Source: Branchiostoma floridae (lineage: Eukaryota; Chordata; Leptocardii; Amphioxiformes; Branchiostomatidae). From it: a stretch of DNA of 64,000 nucleotides. Below the pieces are notes generated by a model. It did not search any database and was not told where the DNA came from. It worked only from the letters and a program-made list of their open reading frames with translations. Positions 22,201 to 53,760 of the stretch are shown here, piece by piece. How positions within the stretch are numbered: the stretch's first letter is position 1; the number at the start of each line of letters is the position of its first letter. A program made the position numbers and the translations under genes. Where the stretch lies: contig NC_049994.1 in NCBI RefSeq assembly GCF_000003815.2, positions 18,228,824 to 18,292,823 on the forward strand, given 5' to 3'.

Positions 22201-25200
22201 TGAAAGATTATACTAGAGATAATAACAAAACAAAATACAATGCCACAGAAACGTGATGGTATGGCTGGCATTCACTCAACATATATATATATATATATAT
22301 ATATGTATGTGCGAATTCTATATACATTTCTGGCCTCAGTCTCCCTACCTAGACGAGACAGAACGTCCAGGAAGTCCAGGTTGGTGATCGTGTTCTCGAT
22401 ATCTGGACCGACCCAGATCAACAACTGTCGCATCATGTTAAAATCGATGATATTGTCCTCTACATCTGATATCGTCTTTAGATATGTCTTCAAGACAGAA
22501 AGGTTGGGGACTTGGTCAAGCTTCATCAAAATGTTCAAAGCCATGTCCGCGTAAATTTCGTCTGGGATACCAAGGTACTCCAACGCCCGACGGTCGGTGT
22601 TCGACATCGTGTCGGCAGCCCGACCGACGCCGACGAGTGTCGACACGACTTCGGGCTGGATCGGCGCCCATCGGCCGCGGTTACAGAACAGCAGGCCTGC
22701 GTCATCCGTCTGGTAGCCCACGTGACACTTGGCGATGCACATGCGCACATAGATGTTGTAGTGGGCGATGTTCGTACAGCGGAAGTTGCCGTGATGTAGG
22801 TCTGGGAGGGTTTCGGTTACTGAAGTGTTCCCGCAAACTGAAAAGAAGTGTTAAAAGATAAAGATTGAAGATCAATACGACCCTATTTTGCTTATTCACA
22901 TTTCAACAAATCAGTACATTCACCCATCCCAATAACAACTTGGTCAAAAGTGCGAACTGTTGATAAACAAAATGACGGCACCCACACTTACATACTGGGG
23001 CTAGCCGAGACAATAAGCTACTTCGTGAACAGTTTGAAGTGTGCATGTATAGTGTAACGCATTGTGGATAATATGTCAAAGTTGGAGACCCATGGCAACG
23101 GATTTGAAAAGTGTCATGATTTGTCACCTTTGAGATATTATCCACATGTCACATGCGCATATCGAACCTTAAATTAGCTTATTCTGTGAGACAGTGAGGG
23201 CGTGAAGATGGAAATATCCTCGTCTTGCATTTAGTCCGTTATCTGAAATGATTTTGGCCGTCATTTACAAAAACGCTGCAGCATCTGAAGTCACGTTAAT
23301 ACTTCTCGTCAAGATCGGGATGGAGAGCGGCCCTCTAGCGAATCAAAAATTATCAAATCTTGAAGTGGTATGCTGATCTTATGTCAGACAGGGAAATAAG
23401 TGACTAAGTAACTCACGCTCCTCCACAAGAGGCGGCAGGGTCGGCTGCTGCACGGTGCCGGGAGGCTGTATCTCTGACGCGTCCCGCCCTCCGGCCAGCG
23501 CCAACCGGTACCACCTCTGCATCACTGGGGAAAACTGCTGCACCCACGCGGGCACGGGTTCTGAAGGCGTATGGACTGTTGGAAGATTTGATAACGGAAT
23601 GTCGGAATGATTTGAAAGAGTGGAGGAAATGAAGAAGGAAGAGGACTAAGAAAAGAACAATGGAATTTACATACCTTGCAAAACCGTATCATATAGATAC
23701 ATGTATATACATACTTTGTGAAAGCATCAGAAACGCACACTGTCGAACCATGCAAAATAGGATATTGGAATCAATGATGTTAAAACTTGATTACTGCAGA
23801 AAATGAAGAAGGTAGAGAACGAGGATTTTTATACTTGTCAAAGGTATATCCGAAACGTATAGATCTTCTGGATATCGACTGAACAGGTTGGGCTAAGGAC
23901 CATGCAAGTTAATCTCCAGGCAGATTTACCAGTGGTATAAGATAGTATCAAGCTGACTAAAAGGAGTACAGTTGGCCAAAGGGACACTCCTAGGCCGGCG
24001 TCACTCCTTTGCCAGCTTTTGATACTATCTTATTCTACCGTAGGATCTGCTTGGAGAGTACATGCCAGTCTGGTAAGGTCAACAGGTCGAGATTCTTACT
24101 TTCCAAGAAGCAGGGTCGCTAACTGATTATTTATTAATTTTCTCCTGAAAGGTCGTAAAAAAGGCACCGTCAATTTGCCAATAAGTTCAAATACAAGGTT
24201 AAAGGACAGGAGGAAAAATAACTAACATGTCGAAACGTAGGTCTTGAATAGTACAGCGACGGCCACAGCCGTCAGGGCTGCCAGGCAGAAGAAGATGGCG
24301 GCGAGGATGACCAGCGTGTCCGGCCCTTTCCTACGCGGCGGTTTCAGGGCGGAGCCGTACCCGTACAGCGGCGGGCCGTACGGCCTCCAGACGCCGGCGG
24401 GCTTCAGATGCTTTCCGGTGAGAAGAGAGTCACAACTTGGCTGTCTTTTCAGCGTGGCCTGCAAGAAGAACTGAAGATCATCACAAACGCATTGAAAGGT
24501 TATGTTGGAAAATTGTCTAGACCAGGCGTGCGCTGTGTCTAAAGAGGAGTTCGCACATAAGTATATATTCAAGTACGTATGAGGTCGGTATGGAGGTCTT
24601 AGCCTCTTTCAGCCTCCGCAGGCCACTAGAAAAACAATGCAAATTGGACAAATATAGCCAGACAAAATGCAAGAGCATTTAGCTAGTCGCAAACCATACC
24701 CATAGGCCAGCTAACTCCGCGTGTCTTTATCTGTCCAATTTCTACTATAATATTTCCAGCGATCTGTGGAGTTTGGAGAGGCTAAGAACTTCATACATAC
24801 ATATACGCACGTGTAAATTAAAGGAGAGAGATCCGCCTCTGGGCCTAAAGGAAGAAAGTCTAAATCCCGTCTTCTGTCTCTCTCATAACCTGCACACCGC
24901 TGACAAATCCTGCAGAAGTTAAGCTGTCAAAGCCATAAAGAACCTACCACACAGATGTGAGTGGATCAAGCACAGCTTACATTGTACGGGTTACATTGAT
25001 TATTAAAAGCTAAATAAGTGTGGCTACCTTTTTCTCCCTTGAGAGGTTTTGAATGGGTTCTGAAGGTACAGGGTCGCTTGAGATGTTTGCGTTCTGGCTC
25101 TCTTTGGTGGTATCCGTCGATTCACCCGTCTGGGATTTTGGGTAAGACACAGAAAGGTGAGATCCTTTGTTTTCCACTATTTTAGAGAATAGGTAGAACC

Positions 25201-25506
25201 CAACATATTTTCTCCAATCATATCAGGACAAGAAAGTATATATCTATTGTCGTCTATTATACTCGGTGAACTGCACACCAAAGAAAAGAAAATTTGCGAA
25301 ATTGAAATCCTTACCGGAAGTTGGCCAATGCATACTGTCGGTACAGTCTTATTTCTAGGCTTTACGTGCCTTCTACCCCGAGTCCGCCCGGTTAAGTCGG
25401 TCCGAGACAGCAGGTGGTTGTAGCGGGTGGTCCAGGCTGTTTTAGTCGGGCCGTGAGTCGACCTTCCCCGAGGGAGCAGCTTGGAGTCGCCCGATGAAAA
25501 CGACAT
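15954..25506 (-). CDS. Receptor L: type II transmembrane multi-sushi/EGF protein
   Basis: Twenty coding exons were assembled by splice signals, unbroken reading phase and match to the other arm: 25506-25315, 25129-25028, 24458-24227, 23575-23417, 22837-22349, 22143-22082, 21986-21839, 21702-21562, 21467-21270, 20629-20574, 20358-20193, 19661-19497, 19323-19259, 19057-18894, 18370-18211, 17927-17702, 17457-17269, 16936-16748, 16574-16386 and 16204-15954. The predicted protein is about 1180 residues. It has a cytoplasmic tail without signal peptide, one transmembrane helix at about residue 145-170, a short stalk, a sushi-like plus helical domain, about ten sushi (CCP) modules and one EGF. It is therefore a type II membrane protein with a long adhesive ectodomain. 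Ligand and signalling role are unknown; an innate recognition or adhesion role is inference. It lacks the EGF array and lectin domain of receptor R. Confidence 0.75.
16386..16574 (-). CDS. Receptor L exon: sushi module (third of four terminal)
   Basis: A 189-nt phase 1-1 exon starting VKCPDLSSPMNG and ending WSGNNAECIG, with four module cysteines and the conserved Trp. It is one of three near-duplicate 189-nt exons in L, all related to the single right-arm exon 49311-49499. Confidence 0.8.
16748..16936 (-). CDS. Receptor L exon: sushi module (second of four terminal)
   Basis: A 189-nt phase 1-1 exon, VKCPDLSSPLHG to WSGNNAECIG. The acceptor ...tattacag abuts a palindromic element (16943-17120), leaving only six bases between the element and the exon. 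Confidence 0.8.
16943..17120. mobile_element. TACAGTAGAAGCC-family palindromic MITE, copy 1
   Basis: Termini tacagttgaagccagttaat and gcaattaagcggcttctactgta are inverted repeats. The family has further copies at 38641-38819, 53191-53358 and 62809-62972, all about 165-180 bp with gcacttctg/gaagt and ttcgcattattgcacc inside. This copy forms the region next to a receptor L splice acceptor. Confidence 0.8.
17269..17457 (-). CDS. Receptor L exon: sushi module (first of four terminal)
   Basis: A 189-nt phase 1-1 exon, VKCPDLSSPVHG to WSGNEAECIG, donor gtgagt. It directly follows exon 17927-17702; at this junction receptor R has its eleven EGF exons. Confidence 0.8.
17702..17927 (-). CDS. Receptor L exon: sushi-like module with NGFFSCS motif
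   Basis: A 226-nt exon, phase 0 in and phase 1 out: VAEPDNGFFSCSIPTSSATN to a C-terminal APCLG, with CVLHCNHGYDRL and CGHDGNWTIPF. It is a long variant of the CCP fold with an insertion between the first cysteines. The right-arm partner 38846-39071 has the same length and phase. Confidence 0.8.
17928..18210 (-). other. Receptor L intron with microsatellites
   Basis: Carries (CA/CG)n near 18044-18080, (TA)n near 18093-18112 and a trinucleotide (GCT/GTT) run at 18118-18150. No element equivalent to the right-arm MITE at 38641-38819 is present. Confidence 0.7.
18211..18370 (-). CDS. Receptor L exon: EGF-like module
   Basis: A 160-nt exon (phase 2 in, phase 0 out) reading CVPSDYCQLGLHDCHPEHG, then FSCRCRVGTVGDGRHC: six cysteines in EGF spacing with a long first loop. 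The partner is 38204-38363, same length and phase. Confidence 0.8.
18894..19323 (-). CDS. Receptor L two exons: one split sushi module
   Basis: Exons 19323-19259 (65 nt, FCQKKNCGNLS) and 19057-18894 (164 nt, TPPNGCLTCGGTRYQNSCRL to GQWDNKPR) make one sushi module split by a phase-0 intron after the first cysteine block. Partners are 37111-37175 and 37550-37713, same lengths. The downstream donor is an unusual gttaaa. Confidence 0.75.
19497..19661 (-). CDS. Receptor L exon: sushi module
   Basis: A 165-nt phase 1-1 exon, SCGSPPEFQNTALQC to STGNWSLQEG, donor gtacga. The partner is 36691-36855, of identical length. Confidence 0.8.
19880..20182. mobile_element. Palindromic MITE next to a receptor L splice donor
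   Basis: Inverted termini: gtccatcctcctacgcaggg with cattcaacagcgaaacc on the left, and ggtttcgctgttggatgtcc with ctgcataggaggatgg on the right. The element ends about 11 bases from the donor of exon 20358-20193. No coding capacity; absent from the right arm. Confidence 0.8.
20193..20629 (-). CDS. Receptor L two exons: one split sushi module
   Basis: Exons 20629-20574 (56 nt, LTCIIADCGDIS) and 20358-20193 (166 nt, IPSHGDVICTGTTYGETC to WSGEPECNPG) make one sushi module split by a phase-0 intron. Right partners are 35902-35957 (56 nt) and 36329-36488 (160 nt). The 6-nt difference keeps the frame (HADIARASW against HGDKATW). Confidence 0.8.
20804..21201. mobile_element. 398-bp palindromic MITE in a receptor L intron
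   Basis: Inverted ends tacacctttctcacgcggcg ... cgccgcgtgagaaaggtgta extend roughly 60 bases inward (tgaggcaaacaga / tttgtttgcctca). The interior is AT-rich. No partner is present in the right-arm intron, so it inserted after the duplication or was lost there. Confidence 0.85.
21270..21467 (-). CDS. Receptor L exon: sushi module
   Basis: A 198-nt phase 1-1 exon, VTCRPPEDPPHGSYLC to NVTEMENAVSAG. It includes an N-glycosylation site (NVT). The partner is 35522-35719, identical length. Confidence 0.8.
21562..21702 (-). CDS. Receptor L exon: C-terminal part of a sushi module
   Basis: A 141-nt phase 1-1 exon, AHGRVNSSTTTYMSEARVVC to GQWDKPALCDP, with an NSS glycosylation site. It completes a module begun in the preceding 148-nt exon. 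The partner is 35164-35304. Confidence 0.75.
21839..21986 (-). CDS. Receptor L exon missing from receptor R
   Basis: A 148-nt exon, phase 0 in and phase 1 out, with good signals (acceptor gaaaatcag, donor gtacgt). It encodes VMIPLVDTRRKYRITGSICN, then CRNPTFLWSEPSISNC and MRLCEITAHVNQT: a Cys-rich segment with Trp. The next exon needs exactly one leading base, which this exon supplies, so the exon is required by phase. At the equivalent place in R (34.93-35.07 kb) the sequence is unrelated and full of stops. Confidence 0.65.
22082..22143 (-). CDS. Receptor L 62-nt exon
   Basis: Phase 1 in, phase 0 out: ETFGATRHPVCRIVVCGEDF. With the following 148-nt exon it forms a 210-nt phase 1-1 cassette (70 codons). 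The right partner is 34809-34870. Confidence 0.75.
22349..22837 (-). CDS. Receptor L exon: sushi-like segment plus novel helical domain
   Basis: A 489-nt phase 1-1 exon (163 codons). The first 60 residues look like a sushi half (VCGNTS, MCIAKCHVGYQTDDAG, FCNRGRWAP). The next roughly 95 residues have no cysteine and look alpha-helical: VVSTLVGVGRAADTM, YLGIPDEIYADMALNILMKL, MMRQLLIWVGPDIENT, LDFLDVLSRLG. I do not recognise this helical family. The right partner 33968-34456 is the same length with the frame intact. Confidence 0.75.
23417..23575 (-). CDS. Receptor L exon: stalk
   Basis: A 159-nt phase 1-1 exon reading WVQQFSPVMQRWYRLALAGG followed by a Pro/Gln-rich end. It has no cysteine and joins the membrane anchor to the first extracellular domain. 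The partner is 33353-33511. Confidence 0.75.
23936..24036. repeat. Palindromic element
   Basis: ataagatagtatcaagctg ... cagcttttgatactatctta forms an inverted repeat around gaccaaagggacactcctagg-like sequence. Similar words (ataatatcaaaagctggcaaagg, ggcgtagccggc) occur near 60250-60290 and 60700-60740. A small non-autonomous element is likely. Confidence 0.6.
24227..24458 (-). CDS. Receptor L exon: juxtamembrane segment and transmembrane helix
   Basis: A 232-nt exon (phase 0 in, phase 1 out; acceptor ttcttcttgcag, donor gttagt). It encodes a conserved cytoplasmic stretch RPYGPPLYGYGSALKPPRRK, then the hydrophobic helix DTLVILAAIFFCLAALTAVA and VAVLFKTYV. Positive residues (PPRRK) precede the helix, which fits an N-inside type II topology. 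The right partner 32579-32810 has the same length. Confidence 0.85.
25028..25129 (-). CDS. Receptor L exon: cytoplasmic segment, 34 residues
   Basis: A phase 0-0 exon reading TGESTDTTKESQNANISSDP to NLSREKK, acceptor aaaatcccag, donor gtagcc. Its 3' end and following intron match the right arm (VDSRDKK, then gatccact-acatctgtgtggtagg). There the exon has grown to about 270 residues. Confidence 0.7.
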
Positions 25507-25510
25507 CTCT
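25315..25510 (-). CDS. Receptor L first coding exon
   Basis: The coding part, 25506-25315, is 64 residues: MSFSSGDSKLLPRGRSTHGP, then a basic stretch GRTRGRRHVKPRNK, ending IGQLP. The acceptor atattttag lies four bases before the ATG at 25506. An ATG further upstream (25524) would be intronic, and the right arm has no ATG there. No signal peptide. Donor gtaagg at 25314. Confidence 0.75.
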
Positions 25511-26457
25511 CTAAAATATGACACGATGACGGGAATGTGAATGAAAAATTTTACCGTGCGATCTGTGCACTTTTAATAGAAGACTTTGAGGGTAAAAATG
25601 AACATTCAAAGGCAAACGACTGCCACGTACAGTTTTGCACCTCCACCCAATCAACTTGTTCAAGTGCCTCTCGCAAATCTGTATAAAGCTCTTGTATCTT
25701 TCGGCAGAGAATTGGAACCACAGCGTTCGGATGGGGAGTGAAAGGTTTATTCGTTACGTGTGTAGATCCAGGACTAATCAAACAAACACTCGAAGGCCCA
25801 AAGTAAGCACAGTAGCTGCTCTAAAGTATTGTGTTTTTTAGTCCATTGTACTTGCGAATTTCTTTCAAGAATTCTGCAAAAATGTTTGTTCCCTTTATCG
25901 ATTGTTCTGTTGATAGCACATCATCTCGACCTTGGCTCACAAGCTAATTTCAAGCTCAAAATGATCAGTAAAACATGACATCTCGGGAAAATATTCAGCG
26001 ATGTTTAAATTGTCAGGCTGTTAAACCGTATTGTCTGATACGGAAACTACTTTATTGAAGTATTTCATTCATGTATTTTCGCCACTTTGATGTGGATTTT
26101 GTGGAGTTTGTTGTTCGGGACCATGAAGTGGAGCAAACGATTGTCGTTCTACATTTGCTGGAAGAGAGTAGCTCTCTCTCTCTCTCTCTCTGCTGTCTCC
26201 AGTCTGACTTGAAGGGTGGTTGTCGCAATACTGTGGGTTGTTGTGATTGATTTTAGAAAATAATGCTAGTCTTTTAGGGAAAATTTAGGGAAGAATTAAG
26301 CACCCTTGACTTACTTGGCTTATGTTGGGTGCCACTCTTCCTAACAAGCACCATAACAAATAAATGTGGGCTTGACATTTATAGTAAGTCTTAAGTGGAG
26401 TAGGACTTGTCTAGTGGTAATGAGGAACCCTGATACGCAGAAGTAGGAAACACTCAC

Positions 26458-26521
26458 CTGCACTGCACACCTGTCCCCACCTGTAAATGCCGTCTGTAGG
26501 TGTTTCTGTGACCTTATATGG
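26458..26521 (-). promoter_or_regulatory. Receptor L core promoter and noncoding exon 1
   Basis: On the minus strand, catataagg (about 26521-26513) is a TATA box. About 30 bases downstream begins acctacagacggcatttaca, and the presumed noncoding exon ends at 26458 with CAG/gtgagtg. The mirror sequence in the other arm (28328-28394) keeps the TATA-like ttataag, the same spacing and the same donor. The exact start site is inferred. Confidence 0.6.
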
Positions 26522-26917
26522 TGCACGAAACGACCTAAACACAGTAAAGTTATGTTCTAACTAGTTACAGTTTAACAAATTGGAGGAAACTTTGCTGCGC
26601 GTCGATTTGATCAGGAAATGAATTAAAGTCTAAAAGTTGGACGGAGTAGGTTATTCCCCGGCTAATTCCACCTACCAGCCACAGTCTAAATGTAGCACAT
26701 GATGTTATGTGTCTCGGGTCGACAATGTTTTCAGACGCAGTTGTTCTTTGTTTGGTGGATATCACTTTGCTACCCATTGCTTTTCAAGGCGCTAACTTGA
26801 TCAGGTATGCCATTGTAAGCGCCCGGCGTCAGGTATAAGAGAAAACAAACGGCTAACAATGAAGGGCGAACATGAGTGGATGGTTCCGCATGGAAGCCTG
26901 TTGAGTTTGTAACCGGT

Positions 26918-27950
26918 GTCAGCCTTTATTTCTACCCTTTTAGGTAAATGATTCAGAGAGTAATAATATAATGCAAAAAATATAAAGTAAATGAAGGGCA
27001 ATAACAATTTATATTACTGACGTGATGCTAACTTTTACTGTAAGTTCTAAGTAAACTTGTCTTGTGCCAAGTGAAATTCGCTTATCAACATCATTTGACC
27101 CACACTTCTTCAACCTTGACCCCATGATACGACGTAAGGACAAAGCTACCGGAGTCCAAATTGATGTCAAGGCAAAAAAAAAATCATAGGAAGGAGTTAA
27201 GAACGGCTAACTTCAATCACAAACTCAACCTTTTGTTGCCTTTTGTTTTTCTTTACACCTACAATTGCACAGCCGACGATGCTTGCAATAGGTCCGTAAC
27301 GTTATAGAACTTACAGTAAAATGAACGTCAAGCCGACATTATTTATCATTATGATGATGACTTTTTTAAGCTTTATATGAAAAGTAACAAAATTTACATA
27401 CACTGTGGCATTTACCAGTCTCATGACTGCATTTTAACAACAGAATATGACAGTGTTTTGCGCTTTGCATTATGATTATGACGCTTTATTTCAAAATCAG
27501 CATTGCTGACTTGGATGTTCTCTGCACTGCTTAGTTGCAGTTTCAATAAGATTAAAAATATACGCACCTTCTTGAGGTGCTTCATTCTGGATTATTCACC
27601 TAAAGCCATGGGCACAACCCGCCGTACGTGCAACTTGTCCGTACGCTTTTTTTTGGGGGGGGGGGGGAGGCCACGTCCGCTACGTATTTCTGAAAACGTT
27701 CTGTACAGGACAGGCGCGTCGCCCGTATTGGCAAGTACGGGGGCAAACCCGCAGCCCAATGGCACACATAGTTTTGCCTGCACGTAAAGTTCTACGACGT
27801 GCCTGCGTGCTCCAAAATCCGTCGGATTCTTTACGAGTTCGTACGGAGGCGGTACTTAACACTTACGGATCCAAAAAGATTGCCCACGTTTTGTCACGTA
27901 GACAGCACGTATTTGCACGTACGGCGGGTTGTGCCCTTAGCTTAAGGACC
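26918..27950. other. Spacer of the large inverted duplication
   Basis: Sequence mirrored between the arms ends at about 26917 on the left (gttccgcatggaagcctgtt then gagtttg) and about 27951 on the right (caaactcaatagacttcaat then gcgg). Between them is 1.03 kb with no mirror match and no gene. It contains the palindromic element 27610-27936. Both receptor promoters face outward from it. Confidence 0.7.
27610..27936. mobile_element. 327-bp element with perfect 24-bp terminal inverted repeats
   Basis: The ends are gggcacaacccgccgtacgt plus gcaa and its exact reverse complement at 27913-27936. The interior is rich in cgtacg and has a G-run at 27655-27667. There is no ORF of transposase type, so it is a non-autonomous DNA transposon. 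It occupies much of the 1-kb spacer of the inverted duplication. No target duplication could be assigned with confidence. Confidence 0.8.
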
Positions 27951-28327
27951 ACCACAAACTCAATAGACTTCAATGCGGAACCAGCCGCTCATGTTACCCC
28001 CGTGTTTGCCTTCTATTTTTCTGACGCCTGGCGCTAACAATGGCAAACCCGATCATATTTCAGCCTTGAAAAGCGCCGGGTATCAGGTGATATCCATCAA
28101 ACAAAGAACAGCGGGGTCTGAAAACAATGTCAACACGAGAGGCATGAAAAACATGTGCGCTATATCTGGAGCATGACTGGTGGGTGGGTTTAACGGGGAA
28201 TAACCTACTCCGTCCAACTGTTACTTTGTTATTTCCTGATTTAAACGACGTTCAACAAAGTTTTCTCCCAATTATTAAAGTGGAGCTCGTTAGAACATAA
28301 CTTTACTGTGTTTCTGCCACTTTGGTG

Positions 28328-28394
28328 CACCTTATAAGCTCAAAGCAACACCTACAGACAGGTATTTACAGGTGAGGGCAGGTGTGCAGCACAG
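28328..28394 (+). promoter_or_regulatory. Receptor R core promoter and noncoding exon 1
   Basis: TATA-like ttataag (28332-28338) is followed by aacacctacagacaggtatttacagg and the donor CACAG/gtgagtg, exon end 28394. It mirrors 26458-26521. Flanking sequence is also mirrored, for example tgcgtatcagggttcctcat on both sides. Confidence 0.6.
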
Positions 28395-28663
28395 GTGAGT
28401 GTCTCTTTTCTAAAGCCCTTCTCACACTTCTGCGTATCAGGGTTCCTCATTACCACAAGAAGAGGTCTGCCCGGATGAACAAAAAATGTGACAGAATACG
28501 TTATCAATATCCAAGAAAAGGTAACGAGTGTGAAGTACTAGTACGCAACTAATGATTCAGAACCAAGAAATTGTCATCTCACCGATGGCATTTAACAAGA
28601 CTTTCCTCACTCCACCCGGGTGTAAAACTGGGTACCTGACTTCGGTTATTGTACTTCAGGGAG

Positions 28664-51358
<22,695 letters not shown>

Positions 51359-52520
51359 AGCACCGTGCGTTTTTCTGAAGATAGTTGCTTCATTTTTCGA
51401 TAAAAGTTAGACACCAAGGTAATAGGGTACGCCAAAAAGCAGTTAGCAAATAGGAGCTAATTGACTCGCTTGTCTTACCGTTGTTTCCTATTGGATTGAC
51501 TGACAGCGTCCAAAAAGGCAATGGGTGTAGGCAAATAGTGTTACTCTTGGACATTACAACGACTTGCATGACTGTGCGCTATCCTATTAATTATGAAAGG
51601 AACATGTAAAGTGGTATTTCGTGTACTGACACCTCTCTGAAGTTCATTTGTCAATTCGCAACATGAAGCACCGTGCATTTTTGACTTTCAGTTTTTGATC
51701 AAGTTGTATTTCATTTTAGTTTTGATGAGCAATTGCAGTGAGTTTTGTGATAATGAATAGATGATAAAATAAACTATCCAAATGATGAACTTACAAAGTC
51801 AGACATGAAGAAAGTCGATGTATTCCACAATAGTTGTCTGCGTAGCATCTACTGGCCAAATAAGATCAGTAATGAAGAACTGTATAGAAAAACGAACACA
51901 AGACAGTTGTCTACTGAAATTGCCATCAGAAGACTGAAATGGTTGGGCCATGTTCTGCGGATGTCGGATGACCGTATCCCCAAAGTTGCTCTACATTGGG
52001 CCCCTGAGGGGAAGAGAAAACGGGGACGTCCTAAAACCACATAGAGACGTACTGTGGCTAAAGATCTAGCGGCCATTGGGATCCCCTGGGATGCTGCTCA
52101 GCCCCTAGCACAGAACAGACCCCAGTGGAGGAAACTTATCACAGCCTTATGTCCCACATGGGATGATGAGGATACGTAAGTAAGTAAGTAATGATGAACT
52201 GGTTTTAACTCAAGTAATGAAATGACTTCATTAGTCTTAATTGCTACTCTCAATAACATTATGGTGAAACATTGTATTCCACCTTTCCAAAATCCATTTG
52301 TCAAGTCGCAAGTTGAGACAGCGAAAGTTTTGATGAAGATAGATGCTTCATTGCATAGGGAACCTAACGATAATTGACTTCAACTTGTATCAGATCTAGA
52401 GTTTTCAGTTCTTGTTATTGTTGTATTCCATTTTAAATATGATGAGAAATTGCGGTGGCTTTTATGATAATAAATTGACTACTACATAATAAAAAGAACC
52501 ATCAGAATGAACTGGTTTTA
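51359..52520 (+). repeat. Receptor R 3' region with repeated tail copies
   Basis: The last lectin codons and following UTR (gaagttcatttgtcaa-tcgcaact, then gcaccgtgc) recur at about 51638-51790 and 52285-52520. They carry ttgtatt-cattttaattttgatgag and t-gcg-tg-ttttatgataat-aat. Candidate polyadenylation signals AATAAA lie near 51769 and 52471. Confidence 0.65.
51781..52200 (+). mobile_element. 5'-truncated LINE fragment with 11-bp target duplication
   Basis: AATGATGAACT at 51781-51791 and again at 52190-52200 bounds a 398-bp insertion. It encodes, in frame, the C-terminus of a non-LTR retrotransposon polyprotein: FHNSCLRSIYWPNKISNEEL, RRLKWLGHVLRMSDDRIPKV, GKRKRGRPKTT, a stop in place of Trp, then RRTVAKDLAAIGIPWDAAQP and QWRKLITALCPTWDDED. 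It ends in a (taag)n tail. Dead on arrival: no RT core, no endonuclease. Confidence 0.85.
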
Positions 52521-53190
52521 AATCAAGCAGTCAATGGACTTTATTATGCTTAAATCCTGCTATCTACGTACATGTATATATTATCGTGGAACCTTGCATT
52601 GCCGTATCACTATTTGACACGTAGTACCTAAGTAGTTGGTTTAATGTTACAGGCTTCCGTTACACTAAAGCGCTTGAATTTCAAATATTACTAATGACTT
52701 CGTACAAAGATCCAAATTACTTATTACATAGAGCTTTTAAAATATAAAAAACAACACCAAAACGTATTATAAATAATATATGTACAAAATTGTAGTAATT
52801 ACTACCCCAGTCTCAAGTCACATTAAAACTGCCCCATCCTCACCAACCATTCTCCTTAGTTCATCAAGTACATGTTGTATATCTATTTGACTATATGAGT
52901 GATTATCCAATACACCTTAACCATGTCCGTTTCACATTGGTACATTTAATCTTCGCGTCCTTAAATTCTGATAAAAGATTGTCCTGGCTCTTTTCCCCTC
53001 ATCAATTTGTACAAGGACGACTATAAGTAACCATAATCTTTTCACTGATATGACATTGGATGCTGTCTACAATATATGTACAAATAGCTCCAAAACCATA
53101 TCCAGTTGCTTGAGTAACTACTTTTTGGTGTACAAATACATTATCATGCAGAAGTAGAGACTTCCACTATTACATTGCCGGGATGGCTAA
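52521..53190. other. Intergenic, little recognised
   Basis: AT-rich. Contains ccatatccagttgcttgagt near 53098, also found near 7610. Confidence 0.4.
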
Positions 53191-53358
53191 TACAGTAGAA
53201 GCCAATTAATTGCACAATGGATTACCGAAAACTTCTGCCAATTGCACGGGATTGAAAAATCCCAAAACGGTGCGATAACTTCGCACTATTGCACCATTCG
53301 GATAATTGCATGGAATACACAGGAATATGGTTGGTGCAATTAAATGGCATCTACTGTA
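53191..53358. mobile_element. TACAGTAGAAGCC-family palindromic MITE, copy 3
   Basis: tacagtagaagccaattaat to aaatggcatctactgta, inverted ends; same internal words as the other copies. Confidence 0.85.
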
Positions 53359-53379
53359 TTCAAAAACGTATCAGAATCA

Positions 53380-53760
53380 TTAAAGGCAACCTAAGCAATA
53401 TCAGATTGTTTAAAGTGGAAATATTCTGAATAAGGCAGTCTGTATAATATTGACATCTAATGCACTATGTTAGCACATTTACATCATTATTTCATAAATT
53501 GAGCCGTTAAAAACAGCGCGGAATGAGTTGCACACGGCTTCCAATTCCAGATCAATTCCTTATTGGGGGGGGGGGGGGTACAATAATAAGGAATGTCCTC
53601 GTGCAACTTGTCTCTGGGCTGTTTTCAACCGCTCAAAGTATCACATTATGATGTAAATGTGAGAATACAGTGCAGTAGATGTCAATATCATGTAGATTGC
53701 CTTATTCAGAATATTTCCACTTTGACGCTGTAATATTGCTTAGGTTGCCTTTAATACTAG
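53380..53760. repeat. Long imperfect palindrome with G-run centre
   Basis: ctaagcaatatcagattgtttaaagtgg and aatattctgaataaggca on the left match, inverted, tgccttattcagaatatt and ccactttgacgctgtaatattgctta on the right (to about 53753). A 14-base G run lies at 53566-53579. A non-autonomous palindromic element is likely. Confidence 0.7.

Noticed and set aside
28649-28663. Start of receptor R upstream of 28664
   Set aside because: The upstream codon is TTG and lies in the intron before the acceptor gtacttcag. The left arm agrees with the inner ATG.
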